64,000 bases of DNA from Daphnia pulex (taxonomy: Eukaryota > Arthropoda > Branchiopoda > Diplostraca > Daphniidae). Shown here in pieces: positions 45,351 through 56,882 of this stretch. How positions within the stretch are numbered: the stretch's first letter is position 1; each line of letters starts with the position of its first letter. Made by a program: the position numbers and the translations under genes. The notes under the pieces were generated by a model. The model did no database searches. It worked only from the letters and a program-made list of their open reading frames with translations, and was not told the DNA's origin. The stretch is from assembly GCF_021134715.1 (NCBI RefSeq), contig NC_060019.1:1116001-1180000 (forward strand), read 5' to 3'.

Positions 45351-46684
45351 ATGGAGTTTCTCATTGGATGTTTGACTCTCTTTGCTACGTTATTTTTGAT
45401 CGCAACTTTGATCGTTTATTCTATTCATGAAAAAATGCGCAACATCCACGCTGTGAACGTTATGTGTTTTTTGGTCTCATTGACCGTCATGAACATCTCT
45501 TTGGCTTTACGTTTTCTCGTTAAAGTCCTTGATATTCCGACCGGTCTTTGCTCTACAATAGGTAAATAATTTCGATTTCATTATACTCCATTTTAACCAA
45601 AAAAAATATGATTTAAAATGACAATTTTTTCCTCCAGCAATTTCACAGCATTTTGCCTTTATCGCCACTTATTCTTGGCTCAACGTCGTGTGCTTTGGAG
45701 TTTGGCGGATGTTTAGGTATACAAATCTATGACTTCTGTTTCACAGCTCTATTGATTCAGTTGCAGTTGTGAGTTTTTACCGGTTTTTACAACTAAATAG
45801 TTTTATCTCACTTTTTCCATCAGTTCCATTAGACCACCGAAACACACACCCATCTGGAGCAAACAGTTTTTCTATTCTTCCGCTTACGGATGGGGGATTC
45901 CGTTAGTCATCGTGGTCGTCGGACAAATCCTCCAACACTGCAATGTGCCAGATTACATCGTTAAACCGGGATTTGCGTCAGACGAATTGAACTGCTGGTT
46001 TGATCGTAAGTTACACAATAAATCTTTTTATTTACTTCTAAACAAATCGTCGATCTGTATAACTTCTTTATAGGTAAAGATAGAGAGCCATTAATTGCGT
46101 ATTTGTTCGGACCTTTAATTGTTATGATCGGAGCCAACTTTATCATGATTATTTGGGCTGGGATCAAATTTTGCCAGAGAAGCGTGGAATCGTCACAAGT
46201 GACCAACGTTTCCCGTAATAAACAAAGGTAGGCTATTACTTGATAGTTTGTCAATTTTATTCTCAGTTAAAATATAATCGTAAACTTGTACATATATTGC
46301 AGGTTTAAAGTGATCCTGATTCTCTTTTTGCTGATGTGTATGCCATGGTCAATTGGTATAATTATTTTCGTGGCGGGTATCAGTTTCGACTACCAGCAGG
46401 TTCACCAGGTTATGAGAATATTCAACATATTGTGGCCAATTTTCATTTTCATCATCTTCGTCTGTAAGCCGAGTGTGTGGAAGATGTTTAAACTCAAATT
46501 CCCGCGGATGAGTCCCTTCATCTCGAACTGTGAAGAACTGGGGTCAAAGATAATCTGTGTGAAAAGCAAACGTCAACCACTCGCTACTGATGAAGAAAAC
46601 CCATCTAAGTCGAATAACACGGTCGGCATTAGTGGCAAATTTACCCAAATTGGCTATCAACGCCATACCGAATCAACTGTCTGA
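45351..46684 (+). CDS. ectodomain-less Methuselah-like receptor, unit A (intact)
   Basis: Exons 45351-45561, 45638-45716, 45824-46005, 46074-46227 and 46303-46684 give 335 aa. They match exons 2-6 of the full-length receptor in order, phase and sequence (for example YGWGIPLVIVVVGQI, FCQRSVESSQVTNVSR and FIIFVCKPSVWKM). The start ATG lies just before TM1; upstream, the homologous exon 2 frame is closed by a stop, so no longer N-terminus is available. No ectodomain or signal peptide is present. The C-terminus ends HTESTV, a class I PDZ-ligand-like sequence. It may act as a ligand-independent or accessory receptor; alternatively it may be an expressed remnant. Confidence 0.82.
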
Positions 46685-47405
46685 AGCAATCATGCGTCTA
46701 AAACTACCTCTACCTGTGATACACACAAAATTCCGGAATAACGATGAATATAATATGATTATCTATGAAAATGTTGTAGTGAAAAATGTATGTATTGATT
46801 TGAAAACAACAAGTTTAATGCAATAAAAAAATGGTAAAAGTTTTATCCTTTATAATTTTAAAATGAGCAGCAAAACATTTTGGCCCATTTATTTAGTGAC
46901 AATTCTTATGATTTTTAAAAATGCGTGATTTTATATTTTTTGAACTGGAGTAATGAATTATGTAGTTGTAATAAAAGAGATGTAGTCAACCCGTTAATTG
47001 TTTCTCGTAAAATAAAATAACGCGGGAAATTTTAAACAAAATGTCTTAATCTCGACAAGAAATTTAAAACAACAAGTTGTAGATAAAAAAGTATTTCAAA
47101 TTTAAGTACGATCTCTGCTAGAAAATTCAACATTTCGTCAAACAAATAGCTTGAGCGAATTATCTTCTGGCCAACGGAAATAACAAAATAAGTCAATAAC
47201 ATCTCGACGCTTTTTTTAGCCCGAGTACTAGCGCCTCCTCTATTCCTCCTTCATTATTAATGAAAAGCTAGCTGCCGAAAAAGAGCGGTAACAATCAGTT
47301 CACTGTGCTGCTGCAGCAGATACAGTTGATGTTAAAGTTTTTGTAAGTAAGCTGAATTTCACGAATTCGTGATAAACTATTTGAATTGTTTATCATATTA
47401 AGGAA

Positions 47406-48742
47406 ATGCCTCATTGTGTAGTTATTGGCTGCATAAATGGTCCCAAGAAAAAAATTGGGCTAGCTTCGCTGCAGAATAACGTTGTCGAAAAGAAAAGTAA
47501 AGTCTCATGTTTTGGCAAACCAAAGGATCCAAGTGTCTTGAGCATGTGGGAATACAACATTCCTAGAGAAAACGGAGCTGTTTTACCAAAGCGTTACTCT
47601 GTTTGTCATGAACACTTTGATGAATCTCAGGTAATCAAAGATGATGTTACAATCATCAACGGGGAGGAATTTAAATTGCCAAGAATAAACTGGAGATTAA
47701 AAGCGGGGGCTTTCCCAACAATCTTCAAAGGTAATTAATCTATTAAGAAATTATATCAAACATCAGCCATAAAACATATTTGTTTTTTTTTGTTTCTTAG
47801 GAACCCCTGAAGAGTTGCTATTGAAAAAGAATGGAAGAAAACCTCCTACTGTTCGATTACCTCTTGGAAAAAAACCCAACTATAAAACACGCCATTCAGT
47901 TGCATTGAAGAAGGCACATACTGTGAAAAAAAAAGTATCAAGAGACAATGAGGTTGATCAATCTATGGACACAAATCCTGCCGATTCATTGTTAATGGAA
48001 AAACAGCCAGAAGAACAAATTGTAGAAATTGATGAACTGGAACCACCAAACCAACATTTTTCTGCTGATGATGCATACCACATTCAATTACCTTCAAGTT
48101 ATTGGTATGTCAGAAAAACTACTGCTGATAGCTGTAACTTCTTCGAAGTTGTGGTTAAAGATGTAACCGCAGTAATTGAAAAGAATGTCAACATTGATTT
48201 CAAAAATCACAAAGTTTCTGTAACCTTTCAATCCAGAAAAGTTCCTAATTTTGAGGGATCTTGTATTCCAAGTACTTCAAAGGGTATGGAAGCATTATTG
48301 CTTAGCATACACGAATCGAAAATGTGTCCTGGCATTATGCACAACCCTACAAAGCATCCACATCATAGTGAAGTAGTTCGTAATGGAAATCTGATTTCTA
48401 ACATTTGGAGAAATAACAGGTATGTTAATAAATGCCAACCATATCTCAATCATTATTTGCATCATTTAAAAAAATACTGTTTTAATAAATTTCATTAGCT
48501 GTAGGATTATGATGGCCACCAACGAAGAATCAAAGAAAGCCTGTCCCGGTTGTAAACTACTGGACATTTCTTTAAGGAAACAATTCAAACGCCAAAAAAC
48601 TGTGAATACCTTACTGAATCACCGCTACATGAGTCTGAAACAACTGGCTAAGAAAGTCAGTCTTCAGAAAGGAAAAATGAATTGCAGTTTTAAAAAAGAC
48701 TCGAAAAAAAAACAACATTCAAATCAAAGTAGTGTGATATAA
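47406..48742 (+). CDS. THAP-domain zinc-finger protein
   Basis: Exons 47406-47730, 47801-48419 and 48499-48742 give 395 aa. The first about 105 residues form a THAP domain, a C2CH zinc-binding DNA-binding module. Its ligands are probably C4 and C9 (MPHCVVIGC) and the C and H of YSVCHEHF. The conserved W and P residues and the closing AFPTIF box are also present. The middle is Lys-rich and acidic in turn, and the C-terminal exon has a CPGC motif and a likely coiled coil around LLNHRYMSLKQLAKKVSLQK, as in several THAP proteins. It is probably a nuclear DNA-binding protein, possibly derived from a P-element transposase; no transposase catalytic domain is seen. It sits inside the receptor array without an obvious link to it. 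Confidence 0.88.
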
Positions 48743-49917
48743 ATGTAATTACTATTTCGTTTGCCGTTTATATATTTTTTTAAAATTAGGAACTAAATTG
48801 AAGAATAAGGAACTTTGCGTTGAAATCGCATCCATTCAGAAAGATAACCTTCAATCTATACATTCTTGACGACCTTGATGATAAGGTATGATCCGTGACT
48901 TTGTGTACACAGAAGCGGTAAACCACTAACAAGATCAAAAATGAGCTTAAGTGCGGAAACTAATTTAAGAATTTCCCGCAAATTAATAATTGTTATGTTA
49001 CTAAATAAAGTCGAATAGATCAGCAGTTTCCGCACATCTAAGCTCATTGTTGAGCTTTTTAGTTTTTGTTTGACAATTTGCAGTTTAGGGGAATGTTGTC
49101 TGATAAGTGTGTACTAGCTGTAAGTTTTTTTATTAATGTGAATTCCGTTGTTACAGGTGTCCAATTAGTGATGAAGCTTGGGTGAGATTAAGTGGCTGAA
49201 ATGGTCTATGTCATCGGAAGGAGTCAACTGAGTTCGTTCGTTCATTTACATTAAGTTCCATAACATGTAAGTTCTTGCATTTCCATACTAAATTATCTTG
49301 TCAACTTTATGTGAACTTGGTTATACATGGGCCATTTCAAATAATAGTCATTAGTTTAAAAGTCATTTGAAAGTTTTCAATGTTCAGTCAAAGCGTTCCT
49401 TGACACTGTAATTTTGAATTGTGACCATTTTTAATCAATGATTATAAGAAAAATCATGTACCCATCCCACATATCAATGATATACTATTTTGTATATATT
49501 TCAAATGTAATCTAAACGTAAAAAAGGAAAAACTTAACGATCGTTATTGCGTAAAAAATTTTTTAAAAAGGGAAATCCTTTGTTGTTACTGAGTGACTCC
49601 AAAGTAAAGGGACCTCCCTAATTCCCTGAAAAACTATCCTTTCCCTCCTCTCCTTTTTGAGATCAAAGTTTACCCGTACGAAAAAAAACGGGGAAGGTTT
49701 TCCCTTGCTGACGTATATCAAACCAGGACCTAATCCCAGTCGACAGGTTTTCATTTAAATTGGCTGACTTCATTTGGAGAGAGAAAGTAGGTTCAGCTGC
49801 GCATAAATTTTTGCACTTGAGAAAAAAAACTCATTTCTCTTGTAGTCGCCATCATCAACAGGCACTCAGTGTTAGTGCTTCGGAGTATGAACTTGAACCT
49901 CTAGAGCAGATTATATC
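48743..49917. other. intergenic region upstream of the PPxY genes
   Basis: AT-rich sequence. Short frames at 48,856-49,047 and 49,563-49,754 (both minus) show no recognisable content. Nothing else is seen. Confidence 0.45.
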
Positions 49918-50674
49918 ATGGATTTCAATAACACGTTCGTCATCATCACTAGTTCGTCTGGACAATTCAACGTCGTGCCAGGTCAGTGCTGTTCTTCAAC
50001 CCAACGTGTTTAAACTTTTCGTTTATAATCGTTGTTTGTTGTTGCCTTTATTATACAGCTCTTCCAACCAGAAGTCTCAACTATTTTCTCATCTGCCTGG
50101 CCTTTTTCATCTTCTGCCCACTGTTTTACATCTTGTGTCGCTTCGTCAAACTTCTGTGTTTTCCTGGAAGCGTTCCGGCGGATGCAACGGCACTTTCGGC
50201 TGCGGAGTCCGATGAAAACTCGGACATTGGCGTTTACGTGATTGACATAGATTTGATCCAAGGTTACATTAGGAATTCAGAAACGAGCAGCGATCGCCAA
50301 AATCACTATTGCTTCGCTTCGGCCACGCCTCGCGAAACTCGTCGACTTTCACCGAGCCAAATTCCTAAAACCTGTCCGTCCTATGGCGAACTGTACGACT
50401 TGGATAGCCGTAAGTGTTTCACTTGAAATTGTATGTCCCGTGCCAATAACGTTTTACCCTCATTTCTTTCACGCTTTGTCCTTGGCACACAGCGCCCCCA
50501 ACTTACGAGGAGTGGGAATCCAAGACTTTTTTAAACACGATTCCGCCAGCGACGGAATCAACTCCAGCCAGCAAAGCACCACCCAGTTTTTCTCGTTTGC
50601 AATTCGAACAATTGTACAGAAATTTAATTTATTTTGCCTTTTACATGTTTTATAGGCTCAAACGTTTCGTTTAA
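49918..50674 (+). CDS. single-pass CPSY/PPxY membrane protein 1
   Basis: Exons 49918-49981, 50059-50409 and 50493-50674 give 198 aa. A short N-terminus is followed by a strong membrane segment (about residues 29-50, FLICLAFFIFCPLFYILCRF) and a cytoplasmic-type tail. The tail carries TCPSYGELYDLDS at the end of exon 2 and PPPTYEEW at the start of exon 3, followed by a Pro/Ser/Thr-rich end. PPxY binds WW domains. The paired PSY and PPxY motifs recall Commissureless and PRRG4, sorting proteins that recruit Nedd4 ligases. I cannot assign it to either family by overall sequence. It is the first of a tandem family on this strand. Confidence 0.8.
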
Positions 50675-50992
50675 AAGTAATACATTTAGGCTATACTCTT
50701 ATTCATTCGTATATAATGATAATCGTAAGTATTAGACCTTACATTTTCTCCGCCGACCCAATAGCAGGAAACAATCATCTACTGGTGTATCTTCACGTCT
50801 TCGTGTGGTGCAACAGCGCGGGGAACTTTTGTTTCCCCCCTCAAGAAATGGATTTATGTCATCAGTTACATCTTCCCGTAGACGACCGAACTTTGCGGGA
50901 CCATTGGACTCCCATCCTCGGGTATATTTGCACGCAAGAGAACCTCGACCTGTTAGTCGTCTTCGTGAGGTGAGCAAGATTTAATATCCGAC

Positions 50993-51865
50993 ATGGAAGT
51001 GAAATTCAAAAGGGACTTAAAGTGGACCACATTTTATTTTATTTTAGGTAAGTCCAGCTTCGGATGTCTCTCATTTAATTGCAGACTTTAATATGTTTAA
51101 TCATATTAAGTTTAATTGAAACTATTGTTGCAGTGATTATTTTTGGTGGTCTTCTTCGTTTTTTCATACCTTTGAATATCCCATGGATCGTCATCTCCTC
51201 CAGCGCGGTTTTTTTTTCCTTCGCCGTAACTTGCTTAGCTAAGGCTTGCTTGGTGAAGCATCTTAAAACGGGGCAATTAGAAAACCAGTTCGCTTCTGAG
51301 ATTAACGAGTCCCTTTCAAATGATGTCATACCGAAACAAAATCAATCAACCTGTCCGTCTTACAACGATTTATTCGAGCTTGATAAGGGTAAGCACCTTT
51401 TTTTCTTTATCTTATCTTTTTATCTCATCTAAATTTTGACACATCTCCCGTCACAGAACCACCAAATTACGAAGAGTGCCAGGCCAAAAACGAAAGCAGT
51501 AACGCTGTCCCGGAGCAACCGCCACGTAAACAACGTGACCAGAGACAGAACGTCTATTTTGCCAAATTTTGGACAATTCTGGGTAATTCAAATGAAGCTT
51601 CGTCACCCGCTTTCGAGATAAAAGCCCCAGAAGAGTGCAACACCAACAACTGTAAGTTATTAACTATTTCCTTGAACTAACGGTCTTAATAAGTATCTTT
51701 CGTTTTGAATTTGTATCAGTACCTCCAATCTACGAAGAGTACCGGGCTAATGAAATTTCCATCGCTATTCCTGATGAGATGGCGATGAGAGAGACGGACG
51801 CCGACACTGCTGCTGTCCGTTCAGATGACACATACTCGGTCTTAATACTTCGTCTCGATATTTAA
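50993..51865 (+). CDS. CPSY/PPxY membrane protein 2, two hydrophobic segments
   Basis: Exons 50993-51047, 51134-51388, 51457-51651 and 51720-51865 give 216 aa. The start was chosen because its exon ends at a consensus GTAAGT donor and joins exon 2 in frame; the frame at 50,849 would hit a stop. Two hydrophobic stretches are likely membrane segments (around FYFILVIIFGGLLRFFI and IVISSSAVFFSFAVTCLA). The tail has TCPSYNDLFELDK, EPPNYEEC at the start of exon 3 and LPPIYEEY at the start of exon 4, so it carries two PPxY motifs. A decayed further exon pair lies just downstream. The role is inferred as for protein 1. Confidence 0.75.
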
Positions 51866-51869
51866 ACCT

Positions 51870-51995
51870 CCACGTCCTACACCAAATTATATTGAGCTTG
51901 ATAACCGTAAGCATTTTCCTTTTTTTTGCTTTTATACGTATTAAATGATTTAACTTTTGTAGTACGCAGAGCTTCCAACTTGTAGAAAGATACAA
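51870..51995 (+). pseudogene. relic of an extra PPxY exon pair
   Basis: Just past the stop of protein 2, a shifted frame reads PTPNYIELDN followed by a GTAAGC donor, like the CPSY...ELD exon ends. After a TTTTGTAG acceptor near 51,961, the bases CTTCCAACTTGTAGAAAG match the PPxYEE exon starts but with TGT AGA in place of the Tyr-Glu codons. The gene apparently once had one more motif exon, lost by frameshift and substitution. Confidence 0.55.
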
Positions 51996-52757
51996 TAACT
52001 TTAAGGAGAAATCCAATGTTTTCCGTATAAAAAGAATTTGGAAGCAGATCCCTCCAAAGAACTCCAAGACCAAAGAAAGATGCATTTCAACTTTGAATAT
52101 CCGGAACGTCGAGGATAAACGGCATGGATGGAAGAGACATTTGAAGTTCGGATTTGCCTTTCATTTTCGGCGCGGAATCGAAAACTTCCCCATAGCCCGT
52201 GGAGTGAATGCAAAATAACTGTAAGATGACAAATGGGAGAGAAATAAAAAGATAAGGACACATGCGCCTTCAAAGTTTTTGCGAAAGTGTCACGAAAACT
52301 GAAGTGGATCGTTCGTGTAATTTGCTGGAAACTGCAACCTGTACTAACCTGTAATCGACGTTTCATTTTAGAAGTTAGAGATCCTTTACCCGCCTTCAAA
52401 TTGCCTTCAACACCCAAATGGTAACTATCTCAAGACTATTTCCATCTTTTAACTAAATTATCGTTGCTATGCTAAAGAGTTAACCGATTCTTTAGAAGTG
52501 TATGCAGTTCTTTAAAAATGCGAACATTCGTTTTGACGTACGTGACATTCTTCTCCGTTCGTTATCTAGTCTCTTTTATCCTTTGACAGCTGCATGAATT
52601 TTAAAAAAGCAACAGCAAATAAGACGCACCGATTGGTACGACCTTGGATTGTAAGTTTCCACGTAAAAAATTTCCCTGGGTTTTTCCGTCAAGTCTGACC
52701 GTTTCTAGTTCGAAGCTGTTCATCGCGCTGTTCAACCTACTTTTTTTTACTGATTGA
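51996..52757. other. intergenic stretch between PPxY genes 2 and 3
   Basis: Minus-strand frames at 52,001-52,417 and 52,601-52,858 lack domains. No gene is supported. Confidence 0.4.
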
Positions 52758-53066
52758 ATGCTTATAATGATCTTTTCGACTTTCATATCAATGACTCTAT
52801 TTTCTTTTAAAAGATGTTTACGAGTGTGCTGTGTATGGGGGGGTAATAAGTGGGTCATCGAATTGCGAATTTATTTGCCTCGAAATTACACCGGATGGTG
52901 TAACGAAAAGGGGAATTTTTCCATCCCGAATCCTAGTGCCCACGTACCTGCCAGAGCAAGTTTCACGGTAAGTTTGCCTCCGGCAATACCTGAAACCGTT
53001 TTCACTTTTTAAGACACATCAACGTGAGAAACTAAACTTTTTCTTCAGTCGCCGTCAAGCATCTTC

Positions 53067-53800
53067 ATGAGCAGACCTGAAAGTGACGCTGATAGCAACG
53101 GCGCTAAGTCGGCTAACAACATGGACTCGAGTTCGCCATTCAAAATCTTTCACATCACCAAGTTCAACGATCATTCGTCAAATCAGTTAAATGAAGGAAA
53201 AGGTTGGTGGCTAATTTCATTTCAAACATTTATGCTGTGTATTGTTATTTTCTTATTCTATTCGTATTTTTAAATTACAGATGGAGAATATTCAAAGTTG
53301 ATGACGGGCACTGCTGTCACTTGCCTTGTTCTTCTATTGGTCATTTGTATTTTCTTGCCCTACTGCTATCATAAATGCGCATGCAGAAATGCTGGACGTG
53401 CGGATGCCCCTTCGCCGTTACTTCCCAAAGCAGCACGCTCATCCCTGTACTTCCTTACCGCCCCAGTCCTAGAATTCCATGAAAACGACATGGAAGGATT
53501 TTGGAATTCAGAATGTAACATCGAATTCGAACAATCGCCGGTAGTCTTTATCCCTGAGCCCGTTCAAGTTGCAATTTCAGAAACCTGCCCGTCTTACCGC
53601 GAAGCATTGGAGCTAAATAATCGTAAGCGCTTCCTTTATTAATTACAATTTTTATACACTGATGTAGAATATTCTAATTTGATGCAGCTCCTCCGACGTA
53701 CGAAGAATGCAAGAAGATTTTTTCTGCCGTTCCGGAAGTGATTCGAATCTCAACCGAAGTGACGGAAGCAATTTCAATGGACACGCCTACTCCTACGTAA
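53067..53800 (+). CDS. single-pass CPSY/PPxY membrane protein 3
   Basis: Exons 53067-53202, 53281-53622 and 53688-53800 give 196 aa. The membrane segment (AVTCLVLLLVICIFLPYCYH) is followed by a Cys-rich juxtamembrane stretch. The tail has FIPEPVQVA, TCPSYREALELNN at the end of exon 2 and PPPTYEEC at the start of exon 3. A possible upstream coding exon (about 52,758-52,967, ending at a GTAAGT donor) would join in frame to the exon starting near 53,050 and lengthen the N-terminus; I left it out because gene 4 does not share it. It pairs with the receptor copy at 54.5 kb. Confidence 0.78.
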
Positions 53801-54502
53801 CAAAATGGAACGTCTGCCGTGATCGAGGACTATTACGTCATGCGTGTCATACGGCCAACCATAAATCAAACTTGAATTTGACGTAATAATTCCCCACTTT
53901 TGTTTTCACTCTTTCATCCAGCTATTGTTATTAACAGTTCTCTTCACTCCTACCTAGCTTTAGCATAACATTCTGCTAAGAATAAGGTAACTAGCAAAAT
54001 GTGCAGTGTTGCTGGGGAGGCCTTTCTGCTGTATTATATGCATTACATTTTTTTTTTTGTGTTATTTCCTATTTCATTCATTCCGTTTGAAGTTAAACTA
54101 GGTCACTAGAATTAAAACGACCGATAATTTAAAGAAATTCTTTTAGGCGTTGTCGTGATTACCGAAGCCTGTGGTTCGGTTTACAAATTCACACATCGTT
54201 TTTGTATTTATAATTGATGCTATGTTGGGATATGCAAATCTAACGTCTTATCACACAGGAAAACAACAAAACACGATGGATACACGGAAAAGGATACTGG
54301 GTATATGTTTTCAAGACTTATCAGAAGGAAACCAATGTTTGGCTAAATTTATTCAGGCCACAACAGGCCACAATTAAAAGCCGATATTCTGAACTGCTCC
54401 TTGGCGGGAACCAAACGCTCAATTGCAGTCTAGGATTACCACACTCCGATTACATAGCTAACGCACGAATTTTCCTTTTTTCAATAGGCTAGTAGCATTT
54501 AG
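53801..54502 (+). promoter_or_regulatory. unit B: PPxY 3' flank and duplicated receptor upstream block
   Basis: The first part (with ACATTCTGCTAAGAATAAGG) matches the 3' flanks of PPxY gene 4 (57.38 kb) and the relic at 60.48 kb. The second part (about 54,145-54,400) is the receptor upstream block described for unit A. The order is the same in each unit. Confidence 0.6.
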
Positions 54503-55857
54503 ATGCTTTCCGAATCAAAAGAAAATTCTAAAATGGATTTCTTCCGTGGATGTTTGACTCTAATTGTCACGCCATTTTTGATCGCCACCTTATTCGTTTA
54601 TTCAATTCTACCAAAAATGCGCAACATCCACGGTGTGAACGTTATGTGTTTTTTGGCTTCGATGATCTTCATGAACATCTCTTTTGCCTTACGCTTGCTC
54701 ATTAAAATCATGCCACCCGGTGTTTGTACTATAATAGGTAAATTATTTCGATTTCACATTCCAATTTTGTTTTAAAAAAATTGAATATTTTTTTAATTAC
54801 AATTTTCTCCTGCAGCTATTTCACATCATTTTGCCTACATCGCCACTTTTTCTTGGCTCAACGTCTTGTGCTTTGGAGTTTGGCGGATGTTTAGGTATTT
54901 TCCCCTCCCCGTTTCTTTTACGGTTTCCCTGTTCCTTCATGATCCTATATTGAGTTTTCCAAATAATTTATTAGTTTATTAGTTGTTGTAACTGCTGGTT
55001 TTGTCTCGCTTTATTCTAGTTTCATTAGACCACCGAAACACACATCCGGTTTGGGTAAACGGTTTTTCTATTCCTCCCTTTACGGATGGGGTATTCCGTT
55101 GGTCATCGTGGTCGTCGGGCTAATCGTCCAGCACAGCGATGTGCCAGACTACATCATTAAACCGAGGCTTCCTTCAGGAATGTATTGCTGGTTTGATCGT
55201 AAGTTATGCGCACACATTTATATCATTCCTTTCTAAAGAAATCATTGAATTATAATACTAGATAAGTATAGAGGGTCAGTAATTGCGTATTTGTACGGAC
55301 CTTTAATTGCTATGATCGGAGCCAACAATATCATGATTGTTTGGGCTGGGATCAAGTTTTGCCAGAGAAGCGTGGAATCGTCGCAAGTGACCAACGTTTC
55401 CCGTAAAAAACAAAGGTATTACTTGTTTATAACACATCAATTTTATTCTCACTACCAATCTAATCGTAAATGAGTCGCCCAAATTGCAGGTTTAAAGTCA
55501 TCCTGATCTTTGTGTTGATGTGTCTACCGTGGTCAATACTCAATAGACATGATTTTTTTCATGGCGGCTATCAGTTTTAATCGCCTGGTTGTGGGCATAT
55601 TCAACGCATTGCTACCAATTTTCATTTTCATAATCTTAATCTGTAAGCCGAGCGTGTGGAAGATGCTCAAACTCAAATTCCCGCGTATGAGTCCCTTCTT
55701 CTCGACCTGTGAAAAACTGGGGTCAAAGATAGTCTGTAAGAAAAGCAAACATCAACCACTCGTTGCTGTTGAAGAAAACTCATCTAATTCGAATAACACG
55801 ACCGGAATTAATAAAATTGGCTATCAACATCCTGCCAAAGACGAATCGACGGTCTAA
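54503..55857 (+). pseudogene. ectodomain-less Methuselah-like receptor, unit B (frameshifted)
   Basis: Exons 54503-54737, 54816-54894, 55020-55198, 55262-55415 and 55490-55857 correspond to exons 2-6 of the full-length receptor. The last exon contains TCAATACTCAATAG where relatives have one TCAATAG-like unit. This 7 bp tandem duplication shifts the frame within TM6 and leads to a stop soon after. A second frame resumes and ends in ESTV. Upstream of the ATG a 1 bp loss has also broken the homologous exon 2 frame. It is probably a young pseudogene unless another start or splice form is used. Confidence 0.75.
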
Positions 55858-56882
55858 AACAATCTTCTGTGAAATGTGAAACACAATTCCGATTGAAATG
55901 GAATAAGACATCATTAATTGCGTATAGCTTTTGATTAGATTACTACGCTATATTTTTCGTAAAATTAATATTTTCGTACTCGTAGGTAGTTTCTTGAAAG
56001 GCGAGGATAAAAAATGTTTTTTTTTTTCTGAACATTACGTGTTACCTGACCTAACCTAACAAAGGTGCTATGAAGTTGTTTCACTCAACTGTAGATGTCA
56101 CTATTGTCATATAAACAAATCCAAGCAGACGAAAGTCAGCACTCGGCAGTGCCCTGCAATGTGTTTGCAAAGTTTACACGTGGTTCAGGAAGTCATCAAG
56201 TCAAGTACAGAATAGTTTATCAAATTAAAACCATATAAAAATAAGTAATTTGTGGTTCTTTTGTGATTGTGTGTACAACCTTTTTGTGGATACAAAGAAT
56301 GTTGCATTATGATTGAATTCTTCACACTAAGCCGTGGTTGTTTGTTCAATAGCTTGTGTCTTCTTACTGGTCAATAATTGTATTTGGTAACCACATGCAA
56401 AACATATTATTGTATTCCATAGAGAGAAGTGATCTAAACCTTTGTTTTCCACCTATATTACTGTATTGTAAGAAGTTTTATGTTCGGGAATACTTGATGT
56501 AAAGAGTTATAAGTTAGTAACAATTGTTTCAGCAGCAAGCAAATATTTCCCTGTTAATATTGATGAGAAAAGAGAACACAAGTTTCATGAACAGACTTGA
56601 AAGTGACATTAAAAGTGACTAAGGCCGCTAACATGGACTGCAGTTTCACTATTAACAATAATATCTTTTACATTGTCACCAATGATCATTCGCCAAACCA
56701 TGCAGCTAAACAAAGGTATGTGACTGATTTGTAATATCATACCTATAATCACTTTACAACGGTTAAAAAAAGTTGTTACCAGTTGCCGATTTTACTTTTT
56801 ACGTTTACAATATTTATATGTGTACTGTTTTCTTATTCTATTCGTATTTTATTTTATTACAGATGGAGGATATTCAAAGTTA
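55858..56882. promoter_or_regulatory. 5' region of PPxY gene 4 with a broken first exon
   Basis: Bases 56,584-56,715 are homologous to exon 1 of gene 3 (ATGAACAGACTTGAAAGTGAC against ATGAGCAGACCTGAAAGTGAC is the pattern), but a stop codon follows after 11 codons and the spacing has changed. Bases 56,060-56,180 recur at about 60,080-60,190, marking the unit's 5' end. The rest is AT-rich. Confidence 0.55.

Noticed and set aside
50849-50973. ATG at 50,849 as start of PPxY gene 2
   Set aside because: Its exon would join the next one out of frame and meet a stop; the ATG at 50,993 with a GTAAGT donor joins correctly.
52001-52417. 138-codon minus-strand frame
   Set aside because: It overlaps the PPxY relic region, has no domain and no supporting splice sites.
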